DNA of 64,000 nucleotides from Vibrio mediterranei. GTDB lineage: Bacteria > Pseudomonadota > Gammaproteobacteria > Enterobacterales > Vibrionaceae. The stretch is taken from the NCBI RefSeq assembly GCF_900088415.1, contig NZ_FLLQ01000003.1, positions 248,001 through 312,000 of the forward strand, read 5' to 3'. The translations under genes and the position numbers were made by a program. The notes beneath the pieces are model-generated. The model was not told the origin of the DNA. It searched no databases and saw nothing but the letters and a program-made list of their open reading frames with translations. The stretch's first letter is position 1. Each line of letters begins with the position of its first letter. Positions 36,487-45,634 of the stretch are shown piece after piece.

Positions 36487-37710
36487 TTACTTCTTCTTGC
36501 CATTTTTCTTTTTCACGGCTTTTTTCTTGTCTTCTTTCTTCTTCTTTTTCTTAAACACAGGCTTTTTGTGTGTAGGACGTAAGCCATCAATAAAGCGCTC
36601 TTTTATCAGCTCTTTAGTGTAACGACCTACACGATCCATCATTGGCTGGTCGTGAGCTTCCACAATAGAGATTGCTGTACCTTTTTTACCAGCACGTGCA
36701 GTACGGCCAATACGGTGCAGATAAACATCAGCACTGCGTGGTAGGTCGTAGTTGATCACGTGTGAAACGTCGGGAAGGTCAATACCACGAGCAGCAACAT
36801 CAGTTGCCAGTAGGATATTCACGCTACCGTCACGGAAACGGCTGATTGCATTGTTACGGCGATCTTGAGGCATTTCACCTTGAATCCATGAGCATGGGAT
36901 TTGTGCACTGTCTAGTTGCTGACGAAGTTCACCTAAGCGTTCACGGGTCTTTAAAAATACGATAGTGCGCTGAGCTTGTTCAGTGAGTATATGCTTGAGC
37001 AATGCCAGTTTGTGCTCAGCATTGTCGGCACGGTGATACCACTGAGTGATTTTTTTACGTTCACGCGTTGATGGCTCTGCAGAAATCTCAGCAGGAGCTT
37101 TCAGTAGATCGGCAGTGAAGCCTTCTACACCACGACCTTCCAATGTGGCAGAGAACAGTAACGTTTGCTTGCGCCATCGGCATTCTGCAGACAAGCGGTC
37201 TACGGTTGGCCCAAAACCAAGGTCGAGCATGCGGTCTGCTTCGTCCAATACCAACCACTCAATCGCGCGGCAATCAAAACGCTCTGATTCGATGTATTCC
37301 ATCAGACGTCCTGGTGTCGCTACCACGATATCTTGGGTTTGAGCGAGCGTGTCAGCATGAGTGTCGTAAGTCACGCCACCAGTAATGGTAGCAACTTTCA
37401 GACGGGTGTGTTTTGCCAGAGCTTTGGTGTGCTCAGCCACTTGCATCGCTAGCTCACGTGTTGGCGTTAAAACTAGAATACGCGCAGGGCCAGCTTTTTT
37501 GCGTGGAAAATCCAGCAGATATTGAATCGCTGGAATAGCAAAGGAAGCGGTTTTACCAGTCCCTGTTGGCGCTGAGGCTAAGATGTCTTTGGCATCAAGT
37601 GCTTGTGGGATAGCCTGTGCTTGGATCTCTGTAGGGCGGCTATAGCCCATTTCCTCTATCGCTTCTAAAAGGACAGGATCTAAATCTAATTCAGCGAAGG
37701 TTCTGATCAC
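36487..37710 (-). CDS. srmB: ATP-dependent RNA helicase SrmB
   Basis: A 407-residue DEAD-box helicase acting in early 50S ribosomal subunit assembly. All motifs are present in order: Q motif (GYSRPTEIQAQAIP), I (APTGTGKT), Ia (PTRELAMQ), Ib (TPGR), II (DEAD), III (SAT), V (ATDVAARGID) and VI (HRIGRTAR). Sequence around LLDFPRKKAGPARILVLTP and WYHRADNAEHKLALL matches E. coli SrmB rather than RhlE or DbpA. The C-terminal tail is short and nearly pure Lys/Asn/Glu (from about residue 385), likely RNA-binding. Neighbouring trmN6 is also its neighbour in E. coli. Confidence 0.9.
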   Translation of the reverse strand: MIRTFAELDLDPVLLEAIEEMGYSRPTEIQAQAIPQALDAKDILASAPTGTGKTASFAIPAIQYLLDFPRKKAGPARILVLTPTRELAMQVAEHTKALAKHTRLKVATITGGVTYDTHADTLAQTQDIVVATPGRLMEYIESERFDCRAIEWLVLDEADRMLDLGFGPTVDRLSAECRWRKQTLLFSATLEGRGVEGFTADLLKAPAEISAEPSTRERKKITQWYHRADNAEHKLALLKHILTEQAQRTIVFLKTRERLGELRQQLDSAQIPCSWIQGEMPQDRRNNAISRFRDGSVNILLATDVAARGIDLPDVSHVINYDLPRSADVYLHRIGRTARAGKKGTAISIVEAHDQPMMDRVGRYTKELIKERFIDGLRPTHKKPVFKKKKKKEDKKKAVKKKNGKKK

Positions 37711-37809
37711 TATGGTGTCTCCACAAGACGTAAGTTAGCCCTGAGCAAAAAAACAGCAATCAGGGGAAAAGTAGGGCGGCTATTATACTCAAACAGAGCC
37801 AGAGCGCAC

Positions 37810-38532
37810 TTACATTTTAAGGTAAAAGTCTTTGGTTAGGGCAATAAAGTCTTTGGAATAGCCCCCAGTCTCGGAATGAATGATCAAATGCTCTGTATTT
37901 AATGAGATTGCTTGTTTGCAAAGGGTAAATAGAAGTCGGTGACACGGCTTTTTTGTTGTCGATTGGATTTGGCAAATTCGGTTTAAATGCCAGCCTTTTT
38001 GTTGTGCGATATCAATAAACTGTTCGCCCTCTACTTTAGGCAGAACAAAACTGGCTTCGCCCTCGTCCGATAACAGATTAAAACAGGCATCGAGTAATTG
38101 ATCGTGAGAGAGTGTATCAGTGTGGCGAGCTGTTGCTCGGTGCTGGTTCTTAGATTGCTTACCACTATTAAAATATGGTGGGTTGCAGATAATGCCACTA
38201 AATGACTCAGAAAATGGTGTAGTTAACACATCACTATGAAGAAGAGATACTCTTGAATGCCAAGGTGAGCGATTGATATTGATCTCGGCATCTTGAATCG
38301 CCACTGCATCAATATCGATAGAGGTGATTTGAGCGTCGCTATATCGCTGAGCAATCATTAAGGATAATAAACCTGTCCCCGCTCCAATATCCAAAATATG
38401 TGTTGAATCGCGGTATTGTGCCCACGCTCCTAATAACACTCCGTCAGTGCTCACTGGCATACCGGAATGACCATCGAAGATGGAGAACTGTTTGAACTGA
38501 AAACCTTTGGTTTTTGTTGAGCTAGAAGTCAT
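37810..38532 (-). CDS. trmN6: tRNA1(Val) (adenine(37)-N6)-methyltransferase
   Basis: A 240-residue SAM-dependent methyltransferase (YfiC). SAM-binding motif I is ILDIGAGTGLLSLMIAQ (about residues 45-61), and the N6-adenine catalytic motif is NPPY in GIICNPPYFNSG. The N-terminal GFQFKQFSIFDGHSGMPVSTDGVLLG-type region (start quoted as FQFKQFSIFDG) is typical of TrmN6. It methylates A37 of tRNA-Val. The gene lies about 100 bp upstream of srmB on the same strand. The 297-bp spacer to brnQ (38533-38829) is AT-rich and shows no clear element. Confidence 0.92.
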   Translation of the reverse strand: MTSSSTKTKGFQFKQFSIFDGHSGMPVSTDGVLLGAWAQYRDSTHILDIGAGTGLLSLMIAQRYSDAQITSIDIDAVAIQDAEININRSPWHSRVSLLHSDVLTTPFSESFSGIICNPPYFNSGKQSKNQHRATARHTDTLSHDQLLDACFNLLSDEGEASFVLPKVEGEQFIDIAQQKGWHLNRICQIQSTTKKPCHRLLFTLCKQAISLNTEHLIIHSETGGYSKDFIALTKDFYLKM

Positions 38533-38829
38533 GGTTTATTTTGTTAATCGTTTGCTTTTGAGTAAATATCACTATTGTTAAATAATTGAGTAGTGATATG
38601 TTCTGTCTGTGATCGACTTGTTTGAATTTTAGGTTAGTATAAATAATTGCTTATTTGTTTTAATCTAGAGAATCTAACTGCTTTTTTAAGGTCAAAGCAA
38701 ATTAATGTAGTGTTTATTTCTACATCTATTGCTTATTGACTAGTGATTCGTCATCATGCCCGCCTTATTTTTACGGTAGAGCAAAGACTCTTCCGGCTAA
38801 CACACAACATAACAAGTAAGGGCATATCT

Positions 38830-40140
38830 GTGAAACAGACGTTGAAAACAACAGATATTATAGCAGTCGGCTTTATGCTGTTTGCATTTTTCCTTGGCGC
38901 GGGAAACATCATCTTCCCTCCATTGGCAGGTCAATTAGCGGGTGATCATTTATTACCAGCAATGACTGGCTTCCTTCTCACTGCTGTAGGTCTTCCTCTT
39001 ATTACCATTATTGCCGTTGCAGTGGCTGGGGGCTCATGGGAGCACTTGACTAAGGATCTTCCTAAACGAGCGGCAACATTGATTGCTGTACTCATCTTTA
39101 TCATTATTGGACCTGCATTTGCAGCGCCACGTACTGGCTTAGTGGCTTATGAAATGGCCGTTCGTCCATTCTTTGCTGACGCTGCTCAAATGCACCTGAC
39201 TGTGTTCTCAATCCTGTTCTTTGCTATCGCCATGGCATTTGCTTGGTCTCAAGGCAAGTTGATTGATGTGATTGGTAAAGTGCTAACGCCTGTGCTGTTT
39301 GTTGGTTTGATTGTGTTGGCTGGCGCGGTATTCATTGATCCTCAAGGTGAAATGATTGCGCCGGTAGGCGATTATCTTACTCAACCTCTGACTAAAGGTT
39401 TCCTAGAAGGTTATAACACCATGGATACGTTTGGTTCACTGATGTTCGGTATGTTGATCGTCGATGCGCTTCGCAAGAAAGGCATTACGGAACAAGCGGC
39501 AACGACTAAGTATTTAATCAGCTCAGCGCTTATTGCTGCGGCTGGTCTGGCGTTTGTTTATATCTCTCTATTCTACTTAGGCGCGACCAGTGCGACAGTG
39601 GCAGCAGGAGCTGACAACGGCGGTGCGATTCTAAGTCAATATGTTCAAGCGCTATTTGGTCCATACGGTCAAATCGTGTTATCAGTAATTGTATTACTGG
39701 CTTGTCTAACAACAGCAATTGGCCTGATCTCTGCGTGTTCTGATTACTTCAGCTCACTCACGTCTATCAGCTATCACAAGTGGGTCATCATTATCGGCGT
39801 TGCTTGTGCAACCGTGGCGAACATCGGCCTAGCTCAGCTTATTTCGCTGTCTGTACCGGTTCTGTTTGCACTTTACCCAGTAGCTATTGCATTGGTTGCC
39901 TTGACGTTTGCACGCAAGAAACTAGCAAACCCTAAACTGGCGTATCGTGTGGTGGTACTTGTTGCACTGACCTTCGCACTGATTGATGCTGCAAAAGTAT
40001 CGGGTATCGATGTATCGTTCTTCAACGTGCTACCACTGTTTAGTGTTGGTATGGGTTGGGTAATGCCAACATTTGCAGCGATTATCTGCATGTGTTTCAT
40101 TGGTCGAAATGATCAAGAATTCACGCAAGAAACGGCGTAG
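38830..40140 (+). CDS. brnQ: Branched-chain amino acid:cation symporter BrnQ
   Basis: A 436-residue LIVCS-family transporter for leucine, isoleucine and valine, with about twelve membrane helices. The GTG start of MKQTLKTTDIIAVGFMLFA is supported by AAGGG 8 nt upstream and by similarity; the open frame upstream of it is not conserved. Family motifs AFFLGAGNIIFPPLAGQ and FIIIGPAFAAPRTGLVAYE are intact. Monocistronic, ending at a bidirectional terminator. Leucine synthesis genes are elsewhere in the window; common control by Lrp or LeuO is possible but not shown. Confidence 0.93.
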   Translation: MKQTLKTTDIIAVGFMLFAFFLGAGNIIFPPLAGQLAGDHLLPAMTGFLLTAVGLPLITIIAVAVAGGSWEHLTKDLPKRAATLIAVLIFIIIGPAFAAPRTGLVAYEMAVRPFFADAAQMHLTVFSILFFAIAMAFAWSQGKLIDVIGKVLTPVLFVGLIVLAGAVFIDPQGEMIAPVGDYLTQPLTKGFLEGYNTMDTFGSLMFGMLIVDALRKKGITEQAATTKYLISSALIAAAGLAFVYISLFYLGATSATVAAGADNGGAILSQYVQALFGPYGQIVLSVIVLLACLTTAIGLISACSDYFSSLTSISYHKWVIIIGVACATVANIGLAQLISLSVPVLFALYPVAIALVALTFARKKLANPKLAYRVVVLVALTFALIDAAKVSGIDVSFFNVLPLFSVGMGWVMPTFAAIICMCFIGRNDQEFTQETA

Positions 40141-40156
40141 TTTACTGATTGATTAC

Positions 40157-40190
40157 AAAAATGGCGCTTCTTATGAAGCGCCATTTTTTA
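40157..40190. terminator. Bidirectional terminator between brnQ and fldB
   Basis: AAAAATGGCGCTTC, TTAT, GAAGCGCCATTTTT, an almost perfect palindrome between convergent genes. Confidence 0.9.
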
Positions 40191-40215
40191 TGCGTGAGAA
40201 TGTACAGAGTAGGGT

Positions 40216-40734
40216 TTACAGCAGCTCTTGGTACTCGACTAATATCTGTTCACACCAGGTTGCAATGCGTTCGTCACTGAGTTCGTATTGAGAGTCTTCA
40301 TCTAATGCTAAACCAACAAACTGGCTGCCATCTTCCGTTAAAGCTTTTGACGCATCAAATTCGTACCCAACATTAGGCCAGTAGCCAACGAATTTCGCTC
40401 CAGTGACCTTTAGTTCATCGTGAAGCATGCCCATTGCATCAAGGTACCATTCACCATAGCCTTCTTGATCGCCAAGACCGAATAGGGCAACCACTTTTCC
40501 TTGCAGTGATATGCCAGAAACTTGATCCCAAATCGCGCCCCAGTCTTCTTGAATTTCACCAAAGTCCCAAGTCGAAATACCAAGAATTAACAGGTCATAG
40601 TCGCTCATATGAGAAATAGGCGTATCTTTTACGTTGAAAATGTCGACGATGTCTGGACCTATAATCTCGCGAATTTTCTCCGACGCCATTTCGGTATAGC
40701 AGGTTGACGAACCGTAAAACAAACCTATTTTCAT
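40216..40734 (-). CDS. fldB: Flavodoxin FldB
   Basis: A 172-residue FMN-binding electron carrier. The phosphate-binding loop [12 protein letters not shown] with its unusual Cys is diagnostic of FldB as opposed to FldA, and the FMN-stacking loops [12 protein letters not shown] and [17 protein letters not shown] are present. I start at MKIGLFYG; a second ATG one codon upstream is equally possible, while the further open frame is not homologous. It is located next to xerD (divergent), as in E. coli, where fldB precedes xerD. Confidence 0.93.
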   Translation of the reverse strand: MKIGLFYGSSTCYTEMASEKIREIIGPDIVDIFNVKDTPISHMSDYDLLILGISTWDFGEIQEDWGAIWDQVSGISLQGKVVALFGLGDQEGYGEWYLDAMGMLHDELKVTGAKFVGYWPNVGYEFDASKALTEDGSQFVGLALDEDSQYELSDERIATWCEQILVEYQELL

Positions 40735-40890
40735 CATTCTTTCTTGCTGTCGTTCTATATGATTCGAGATTCTACCCTTAATCTGACCATCTTTGCAGCG
40801 CTTATTCATCTTCTATAGGTTTTTTATGGCATTATCGTTTCTTCTCGCATACTCTGTTGAAAGTACTGTATAAACATCCAAGAGGTGGTT

Positions 40891-41799
40891 GTGAGCGACG
40901 TAAATATCCAAGATCAAGGCTTAGTGGAGCAATTTTTAGACTCCATGTGGATGGAGCGAGGGCTGTCTGAGAATACCCTTTCTTCGTATCGCAATGATCT
41001 CTTTAAGCTATTGAAATGGATGAATGAGCACAATTACCGACTAGACTTTATTAGCCTGTCGGGATTGCAGGAGTATCAAACGTGGTTAATGGACCAGAAT
41101 TATCAGCAGAGCTCACGGGCAAGAATGCTCTCTGCTATTCGTCGTTTGTTTCAATACCTCCATCGTGAAAAGCTGCGCTCCGACGACCCAACGTCACTAT
41201 TGGTGAGCCCTAAGTTACCCAAACGATTACCGAAAGATTTGACGGAAGATCAGGTGACCGCTTTATTGGAAGCGCCAGATCCTAATGATCCCATTGAGCT
41301 TCGTGATAAAGCAATGTTGGAGTTGTTGTATGCTACGGGGCTACGTGTGACTGAACTGGTTAGTCTAACCATGGAAAACATCAGTTTGCGTCAAGGCGTG
41401 GTGCGAGTGATTGGTAAGGGCAATAAAGAGCGCTTGGTGCCAATGGGTGAAAATGCGATTGATTGGATCAGCGAGTTTATTGAAAAAGGGCGTCCGGCCT
41501 TACTCGGAGATAAAACCTCTGACGTTGTATTCCCAAGTAAACGTGCAAGGCAAATGACCCGGCAAACCTTCTGGCACCGTATTAAGTTTTACGCCGTATT
41601 GGCGGATATTGATACCGAATTGCTTTCACCGCATGTTCTTCGCCACGCTTTCGCGACGCACTTATTGAACTATGGCGCTGATCTTCGTGTCGTACAGATG
41701 TTGTTAGGGCATAGTGACTTATCGACCACACAAATTTATACTCACGTAGCAACAGAACGATTGAAAAATATTCATAGCCAGCATCATCCAAGGGCTTAA
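40891..41799 (+). CDS. xerD: Site-specific tyrosine recombinase XerD
   Basis: A 302-residue recombinase that resolves chromosome dimers at dif with XerC under FtsK control. The SAM-like N-terminal domain is followed by the catalytic domain with all six conserved residues: Arg152 (ATGLRVTEL), Lys176, His248 and Arg251 (HVLRHAF), His274 (LGHSDLSTTQ) and nucleophile Tyr283 (IYTHVATERL). The GTG at 40891 is preferred over one two codons upstream because AAGAGG is then correctly spaced. It starts the xerD-dsbC-recJ-prfB-lysS series conserved in gammaproteobacteria. Confidence 0.95.
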   Translation: MSDVNIQDQGLVEQFLDSMWMERGLSENTLSSYRNDLFKLLKWMNEHNYRLDFISLSGLQEYQTWLMDQNYQQSSRARMLSAIRRLFQYLHREKLRSDDPTSLLVSPKLPKRLPKDLTEDQVTALLEAPDPNDPIELRDKAMLELLYATGLRVTELVSLTMENISLRQGVVRVIGKGNKERLVPMGENAIDWISEFIEKGRPALLGDKTSDVVFPSKRARQMTRQTFWHRIKFYAVLADIDTELLSPHVLRHAFATHLLNYGADLRVVQMLLGHSDLSTTQIYTHVATERLKNIHSQHHPRA

Positions 41800-41829
41800 C
41801 TTAACGTTTTTTATACAAAGGTGATTTTA

Positions 41830-42615
41830 ATGAGCGTAATGCGCCGTTTGACTCTACTTACTCTTCCACTTTTTGTAACTGCTTGCGGTGCGGAAGAAAC
41901 ACAAGCAACTCCTCAAAAAGCGGAAACGGTGGCGGTTGCAGCCGTGCAGGCTGATGAGGCTGCTATTAAGGCTCGATTTGCCAAGATTGGTATCGAAGTC
42001 GATGAGATTGTTGCTTCAGACATTAATGGTTTGGTAGAAATACGCACTGCTGGAGGCGTTCTGTTTGCTTCGCCAAACGGCGAGCACTTTATTGCTGGGA
42101 CACTGTACTCTTTGGATGAAAACGGTAACTACAAAGACGTCATTGCTGAGCGTCAGGCTCCAATTAATGCGGAAAAAATCGCGCAGTTTAGCGATAGCAT
42201 GATTGAGTACAAAGCCAAAGACGAAAAATACGTTGTGACCATCTTTACTGATATTACTTGCGGCTACTGCGTTCGTCTCCACAGTCAAATGCAGGGTTAT
42301 AACGATCTAGGTATCACAGTACGTTATCTTGCTTATCCACGCCAAGGCGCAACAGGTCCAGTGGCAGAGCAAATGGCGAAAATCTGGTGTTCAGAAGACC
42401 CTGCAGCGGCAATGCATGATGCTAAAGTCAACCGTCAAGAGCCTCAGTTTGATGGTGACCTAAAACAGTGCAAAGAAACAATAGCTAAACATTACAACTT
42501 AGGGCGTGAGCTAGGCATTAGCGGTACACCTGCTATTTTCCTACCAAACGGTGAAATGGTTGGTGGTTACTTACCACCAGCTGACCTTCTTAAGCGCCTA
42601 GAGCAAATCAAATAA
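41830..42615 (+). CDS. dsbC: Thiol:disulfide interchange protein DsbC, probable lipoprotein
   Basis: A 261-residue disulfide isomerase. It has an N-terminal dimerisation domain and a C-terminal thioredoxin fold with active-site CGYC (TDITCGYCVRLHSQMQ) and the cis-Pro loop GISGTPAIFLPNG. It repairs wrong disulfides in the periplasm and is kept reduced by DsbD. The ATG at 41830 is preceded by AAAGGTGA. Unusually, the signal sequence ends in a lipobox, V16-T17-A18-C19 followed by Gly, so it may be lipid-anchored to the outer membrane, unlike the soluble E. coli enzyme. Confidence 0.93.
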   Translation: MSVMRRLTLLTLPLFVTACGAEETQATPQKAETVAVAAVQADEAAIKARFAKIGIEVDEIVASDINGLVEIRTAGGVLFASPNGEHFIAGTLYSLDENGNYKDVIAERQAPINAEKIAQFSDSMIEYKAKDEKYVVTIFTDITCGYCVRLHSQMQGYNDLGITVRYLAYPRQGATGPVAEQMAKIWCSEDPAAAMHDAKVNRQEPQFDGDLKQCKETIAKHYNLGRELGISGTPAIFLPNGEMVGGYLPPADLLKRLEQIK

Positions 42616-42627
42616 CTATTAGGATAA

Positions 42628-42657
42628 GGGCTCGATAATACGAGCCCATTTTTGTTT
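42628..42657 (+). terminator. Terminator-like hairpin directly before recJ
   Basis: GGGCTCG, ATAATA, CGAGCCC followed by ATTTTTGTTT ends one base before the recJ ATG. It fits a partial terminator or attenuator between dsbC and recJ. The only AGGA/AAGG sequence lies on the 5' side of the hairpin. Confidence 0.65.
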
Positions 42658-44397
42658 ATGATAGAAATTCAACGTCGTCCTGAAGTCGATATTTCCGCTT
42701 TACCTGATTCCATTCCTCCGCTGCTAAGACGCCTGTATTTATCGCGAGGTGTTACCGATATTGCTCAGCTAGAAAAAACAGCACGCGGCCTTATTTCATA
42801 CCAACAATTGGCTGGTATCGATGCAGCTGTTGCTTTGCTGTTTGAAGCGATTAAGCAACAAAAACGCATCATCGTTGTGGGTGATTTTGATGCCGATGGC
42901 GCGACGAGCTCCGCGTTATCAGTTCTAGCTCTGCGAATGCTAGGCAGTCGAAATGTCGATTATTTGGTGCCAAACCGCTTTGAAGATGGCTATGGTTTAA
43001 GCCCTGAAGTAGTGGACCAAGCAATCGAAATTGGCGCAGAAGTGATCATGACCGTTGATAATGGTGTGTCTTCGATTTCTGGCGTGCAATACGCTAAAGA
43101 CAATGGCTTACAAGTGTTGGTCACCGACCACCATTTACCGGGTGCAGAACTTCCCAATGTGGATGCCATGGTGAATCCAAACCTTAATGAATGCGGCTTT
43201 CCTTCTAAGGCATTAGCTGGTGTTGGCGTGGCATTTTACCTCATGATGGCGCTTTGCGTGTTCATGCGTAAACAAGGTTGGTTTGCCAAGCAAGGTATGG
43301 CGGAACCTAAGCTCATGGAGCTCATTGATTTAGTTGCGCTTGGTACAGTCGCAGACGTAGTGCCATTGGATGAAAATAACCGAATTTTGGTGCATCAAGG
43401 TTTGCAGCGTATTCGTGCTGGTAAGGCTCGTCCCGGTATACAAGCGTTAATTGAAATCGCCAAACGCGATGCGCGTAAATTGGTGGCATCAGACTTTGGT
43501 TTTGCGTTAGGGCCAAGAATTAATGCCGCAGGACGACTTGATGATATGTCGTTTGGCGTTGAATTGCTGATGTCCGATAACATTCATGCAGCACGACGTA
43601 TGGCGAGTGAACTTGATGGTTTGAACCAAACTCGTAAAGATATTGAAGAAGGTATGAAGCAAGAGGCGCTGGCGTTTTGTGAGCGTTTGCAAATCAGTGA
43701 TAAATCCGAGCTTCCTTACGGTTTAGCCCTGTTTCAGCGAGATTGGCACCAAGGCGTTATTGGAATTCTAGCATCTCGAATTAAAGATAAATTTCATCGA
43801 CCTGTTATTGCGTTTGCTGATGGCGGAGAAGGAACCATCAAAGGCTCTTGCCGTTCCATCCAAGGACTACATATGCGAGACGCTTTGGATCGAATCGATA
43901 CGCAAAATCCGGGACTTATCTTGAAGTTTGGTGGGCACGCCATGGCGGCTGGTCTGACTATCATGGAGAAAGACTACGAACGTTTCAGTAAGTTGTTCGA
44001 TGAAGTGGTTCGTGCTGAGTTAGGGGATACCGCACTAAAAGGCATTATATTGTCTGATGGCGAGTTAACACCTGAAGAGTTCTCTATGCACACGGCGGAG
44101 CAGCTTCGTGCCGGTGGACCTTGGGGTCAAGCGTTCCCCGATCCGCTGTTTGATGGTGAATTTAAAGTGCTCCATCAAAAGCTGGTGGGCGAAAAACACC
44201 TAAAACTGATGGTTGAGCCAATGCACAAAGGGTTTGGCACTAATATTATGTTGGATGCAATAGCCTTCAACGTAGATTTACGCCGTTGGCCAGATGCTTC
44301 AGTGAAAACGGTTACGTTGGCATATAAATTGGACATTAACGAATTTCGCGGAAACCAATCGTTACAGTTGATGGTAGACCATATAGAACCTCGCTAG
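42658..44397 (+). CDS. recJ: Single-stranded-DNA-specific exonuclease RecJ
   Basis: A 579-residue 5'-3' exonuclease of the DHH family used in recombination, mismatch and base-excision repair. Metal-binding motifs are VVGDFDADGATSS (about residues 75-87), VTVDNG-type and VTDHHLPG (DHH), followed by the DHHA1 domain with KFGGHAMAAGL and a C-terminal OB fold. The start at MIEIQRRPEVDISALP matches E. coli RecJ, but no ribosome site lies directly upstream because a hairpin and T run intervene. Conserved neighbours dsbC and prfB confirm identity. Confidence 0.95.
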   Translation: MIEIQRRPEVDISALPDSIPPLLRRLYLSRGVTDIAQLEKTARGLISYQQLAGIDAAVALLFEAIKQQKRIIVVGDFDADGATSSALSVLALRMLGSRNVDYLVPNRFEDGYGLSPEVVDQAIEIGAEVIMTVDNGVSSISGVQYAKDNGLQVLVTDHHLPGAELPNVDAMVNPNLNECGFPSKALAGVGVAFYLMMALCVFMRKQGWFAKQGMAEPKLMELIDLVALGTVADVVPLDENNRILVHQGLQRIRAGKARPGIQALIEIAKRDARKLVASDFGFALGPRINAAGRLDDMSFGVELLMSDNIHAARRMASELDGLNQTRKDIEEGMKQEALAFCERLQISDKSELPYGLALFQRDWHQGVIGILASRIKDKFHRPVIAFADGGEGTIKGSCRSIQGLHMRDALDRIDTQNPGLILKFGGHAMAAGLTIMEKDYERFSKLFDEVVRAELGDTALKGIILSDGELTPEEFSMHTAEQLRAGGPWGQAFPDPLFDGEFKVLHQKLVGEKHLKLMVEPMHKGFGTNIMLDAIAFNVDLRRWPDASVKTVTLAYKLDINEFRGNQSLQLMVDHIEPR

Positions 44398-44501
44398 AAC
44401 TGGATATTTTAGGTCAAGGAAGTTCGATATTTTTCTGTATCTTCGTCACATTTTTGAGTAGAATTCTTCGGTTAAATTCTACTCATAAATGCTGAGCAAA
44501 T

Positions 44502-45600
44502 ATGTTTGAAATCAATCCAATTAAAAACCGCCTACAGGATGTGACTGAGCGCACTAATATCCTGAGGGGGTATCTTTGACTATGACGCCAAGAAAGAGCG
44601 TCTAGAAGAAGTTAATGCAGAACTAGAGCAACCGGATGTATGGAATGAACCTGAGCGTGCTCAAGCGCTAGGTAAAGAGCGTGCATCACTTGAAGCTGTC
44701 GTGGAGACTATCGACCAACTTGACCAAGGTGTTGAGGATGTTGATGGCCTTCTAGAGCTTGCGGTTGAAGAAGAAGACCAAGAAACCTTCGACGAAATTG
44801 AACCTGAACTTGCTGAACTGGAAGCTAAGTTGGCTAAGCTTGAGTTCCGTCGTATGTTCTCGGGCGACCATGACGCATCAGATTGCTATATCGACTTGCA
44901 ATCTGGTTCTGGTGGCACGGAAGCACAAGACTGGACCAACATGATGCTGCGCATGTACTTGCGTTGGGCTGAAGCGAAAGGCTTCAAGACCGAAGTGATT
45001 GAAGTATCTGAAGGTGAAGTCGCAGGTCTAAAAGGCGCAACAGTGAAGATCTCTGGTGAGTACGCTTATGGCTGGCTTCGCACTGAAACGGGTGTACACC
45101 GTTTAGTTCGTAAATCACCTTTTGATTCTAGTGGTCGTCGTCATACTTCATTTGCCTCTGCATTTGTTTATCCTGAGATTGATGACAACATTCAAATCGA
45201 TATTAACCCTTCTGATCTTCGTATTGACGTATACCGCGCTTCAGGCGCAGGTGGTCAGCACGTCAACACGACAGAATCTGCGGTACGTATTACTCACGTT
45301 CCAACCAATATCGTAGTGCAGTGTCAGAATGACCGTTCTCAGCACAAGAACAAAGACCAGGCGATGAAACAGCTTCGTGCAAAACTGTTCGAATTTGAAC
45401 TTCAAAAGCAAAATGCTGAGAAGCAAGCGAACGAAGATGCGAAATCTGACATCGGCTGGGGTAGCCAAATTCGTTCGTACGTTTTAGATGACTCGCGCAT
45501 CAAAGACTTACGTACAGGTGTCGAAAATCGTAACACTCAAGCAGTACTTGATGGCGATCTAGACAAGTTTATCGAAGCTAGCCTTAAATCAGGCCTTTAA
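44502..45600 (+). CDS. prfB: Peptide chain release factor 2 (programmed +1 frameshift)
   Basis: RF2 recognises UAA and UGA stop codons. The gene is read in two frames: codons 1-25 from the ATG at 44502 (MFEIN) end at an in-frame TGA (44577-44579). A +1 shift at CTT lets translation continue in the next frame to 45600, giving 365 residues, the E. coli length. The catalytic GGQ motif (GAGGQHVN) and the SPF anticodon-like tripeptide (RKSPFDSSG) are both present. It is autoregulated: high RF2 favours termination at the internal TGA. It lies between recJ and lysS, 34 bp before lysS. Confidence 0.96.
44565..44580 (+). promoter_or_regulatory. RF2 programmed frameshift signal
   Basis: AGG GGG TAT CTT TGA C is the canonical RF2 recoding site: an internal Shine-Dalgarno-like AGGGGG three bases before the slippery CTT and the TGA stop with its C context. 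Confidence 0.97.
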
Positions 45601-45634
45601 GCTTTTCACCAATTTAAAACGGGATACATCGAAA

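Noticed and set aside
40735..40809. N-terminal extension of fldB
   Set aside because: FldB begins at the conserved M(M)KIGLFYG; the upstream part is spacer shared with the xerD promoter.
44701..45600. prfB starting at the GTG at 44701
   Set aside because: It would drop the N-terminal domain of RF2; the complete protein starts at 44502 with the programmed frameshift.
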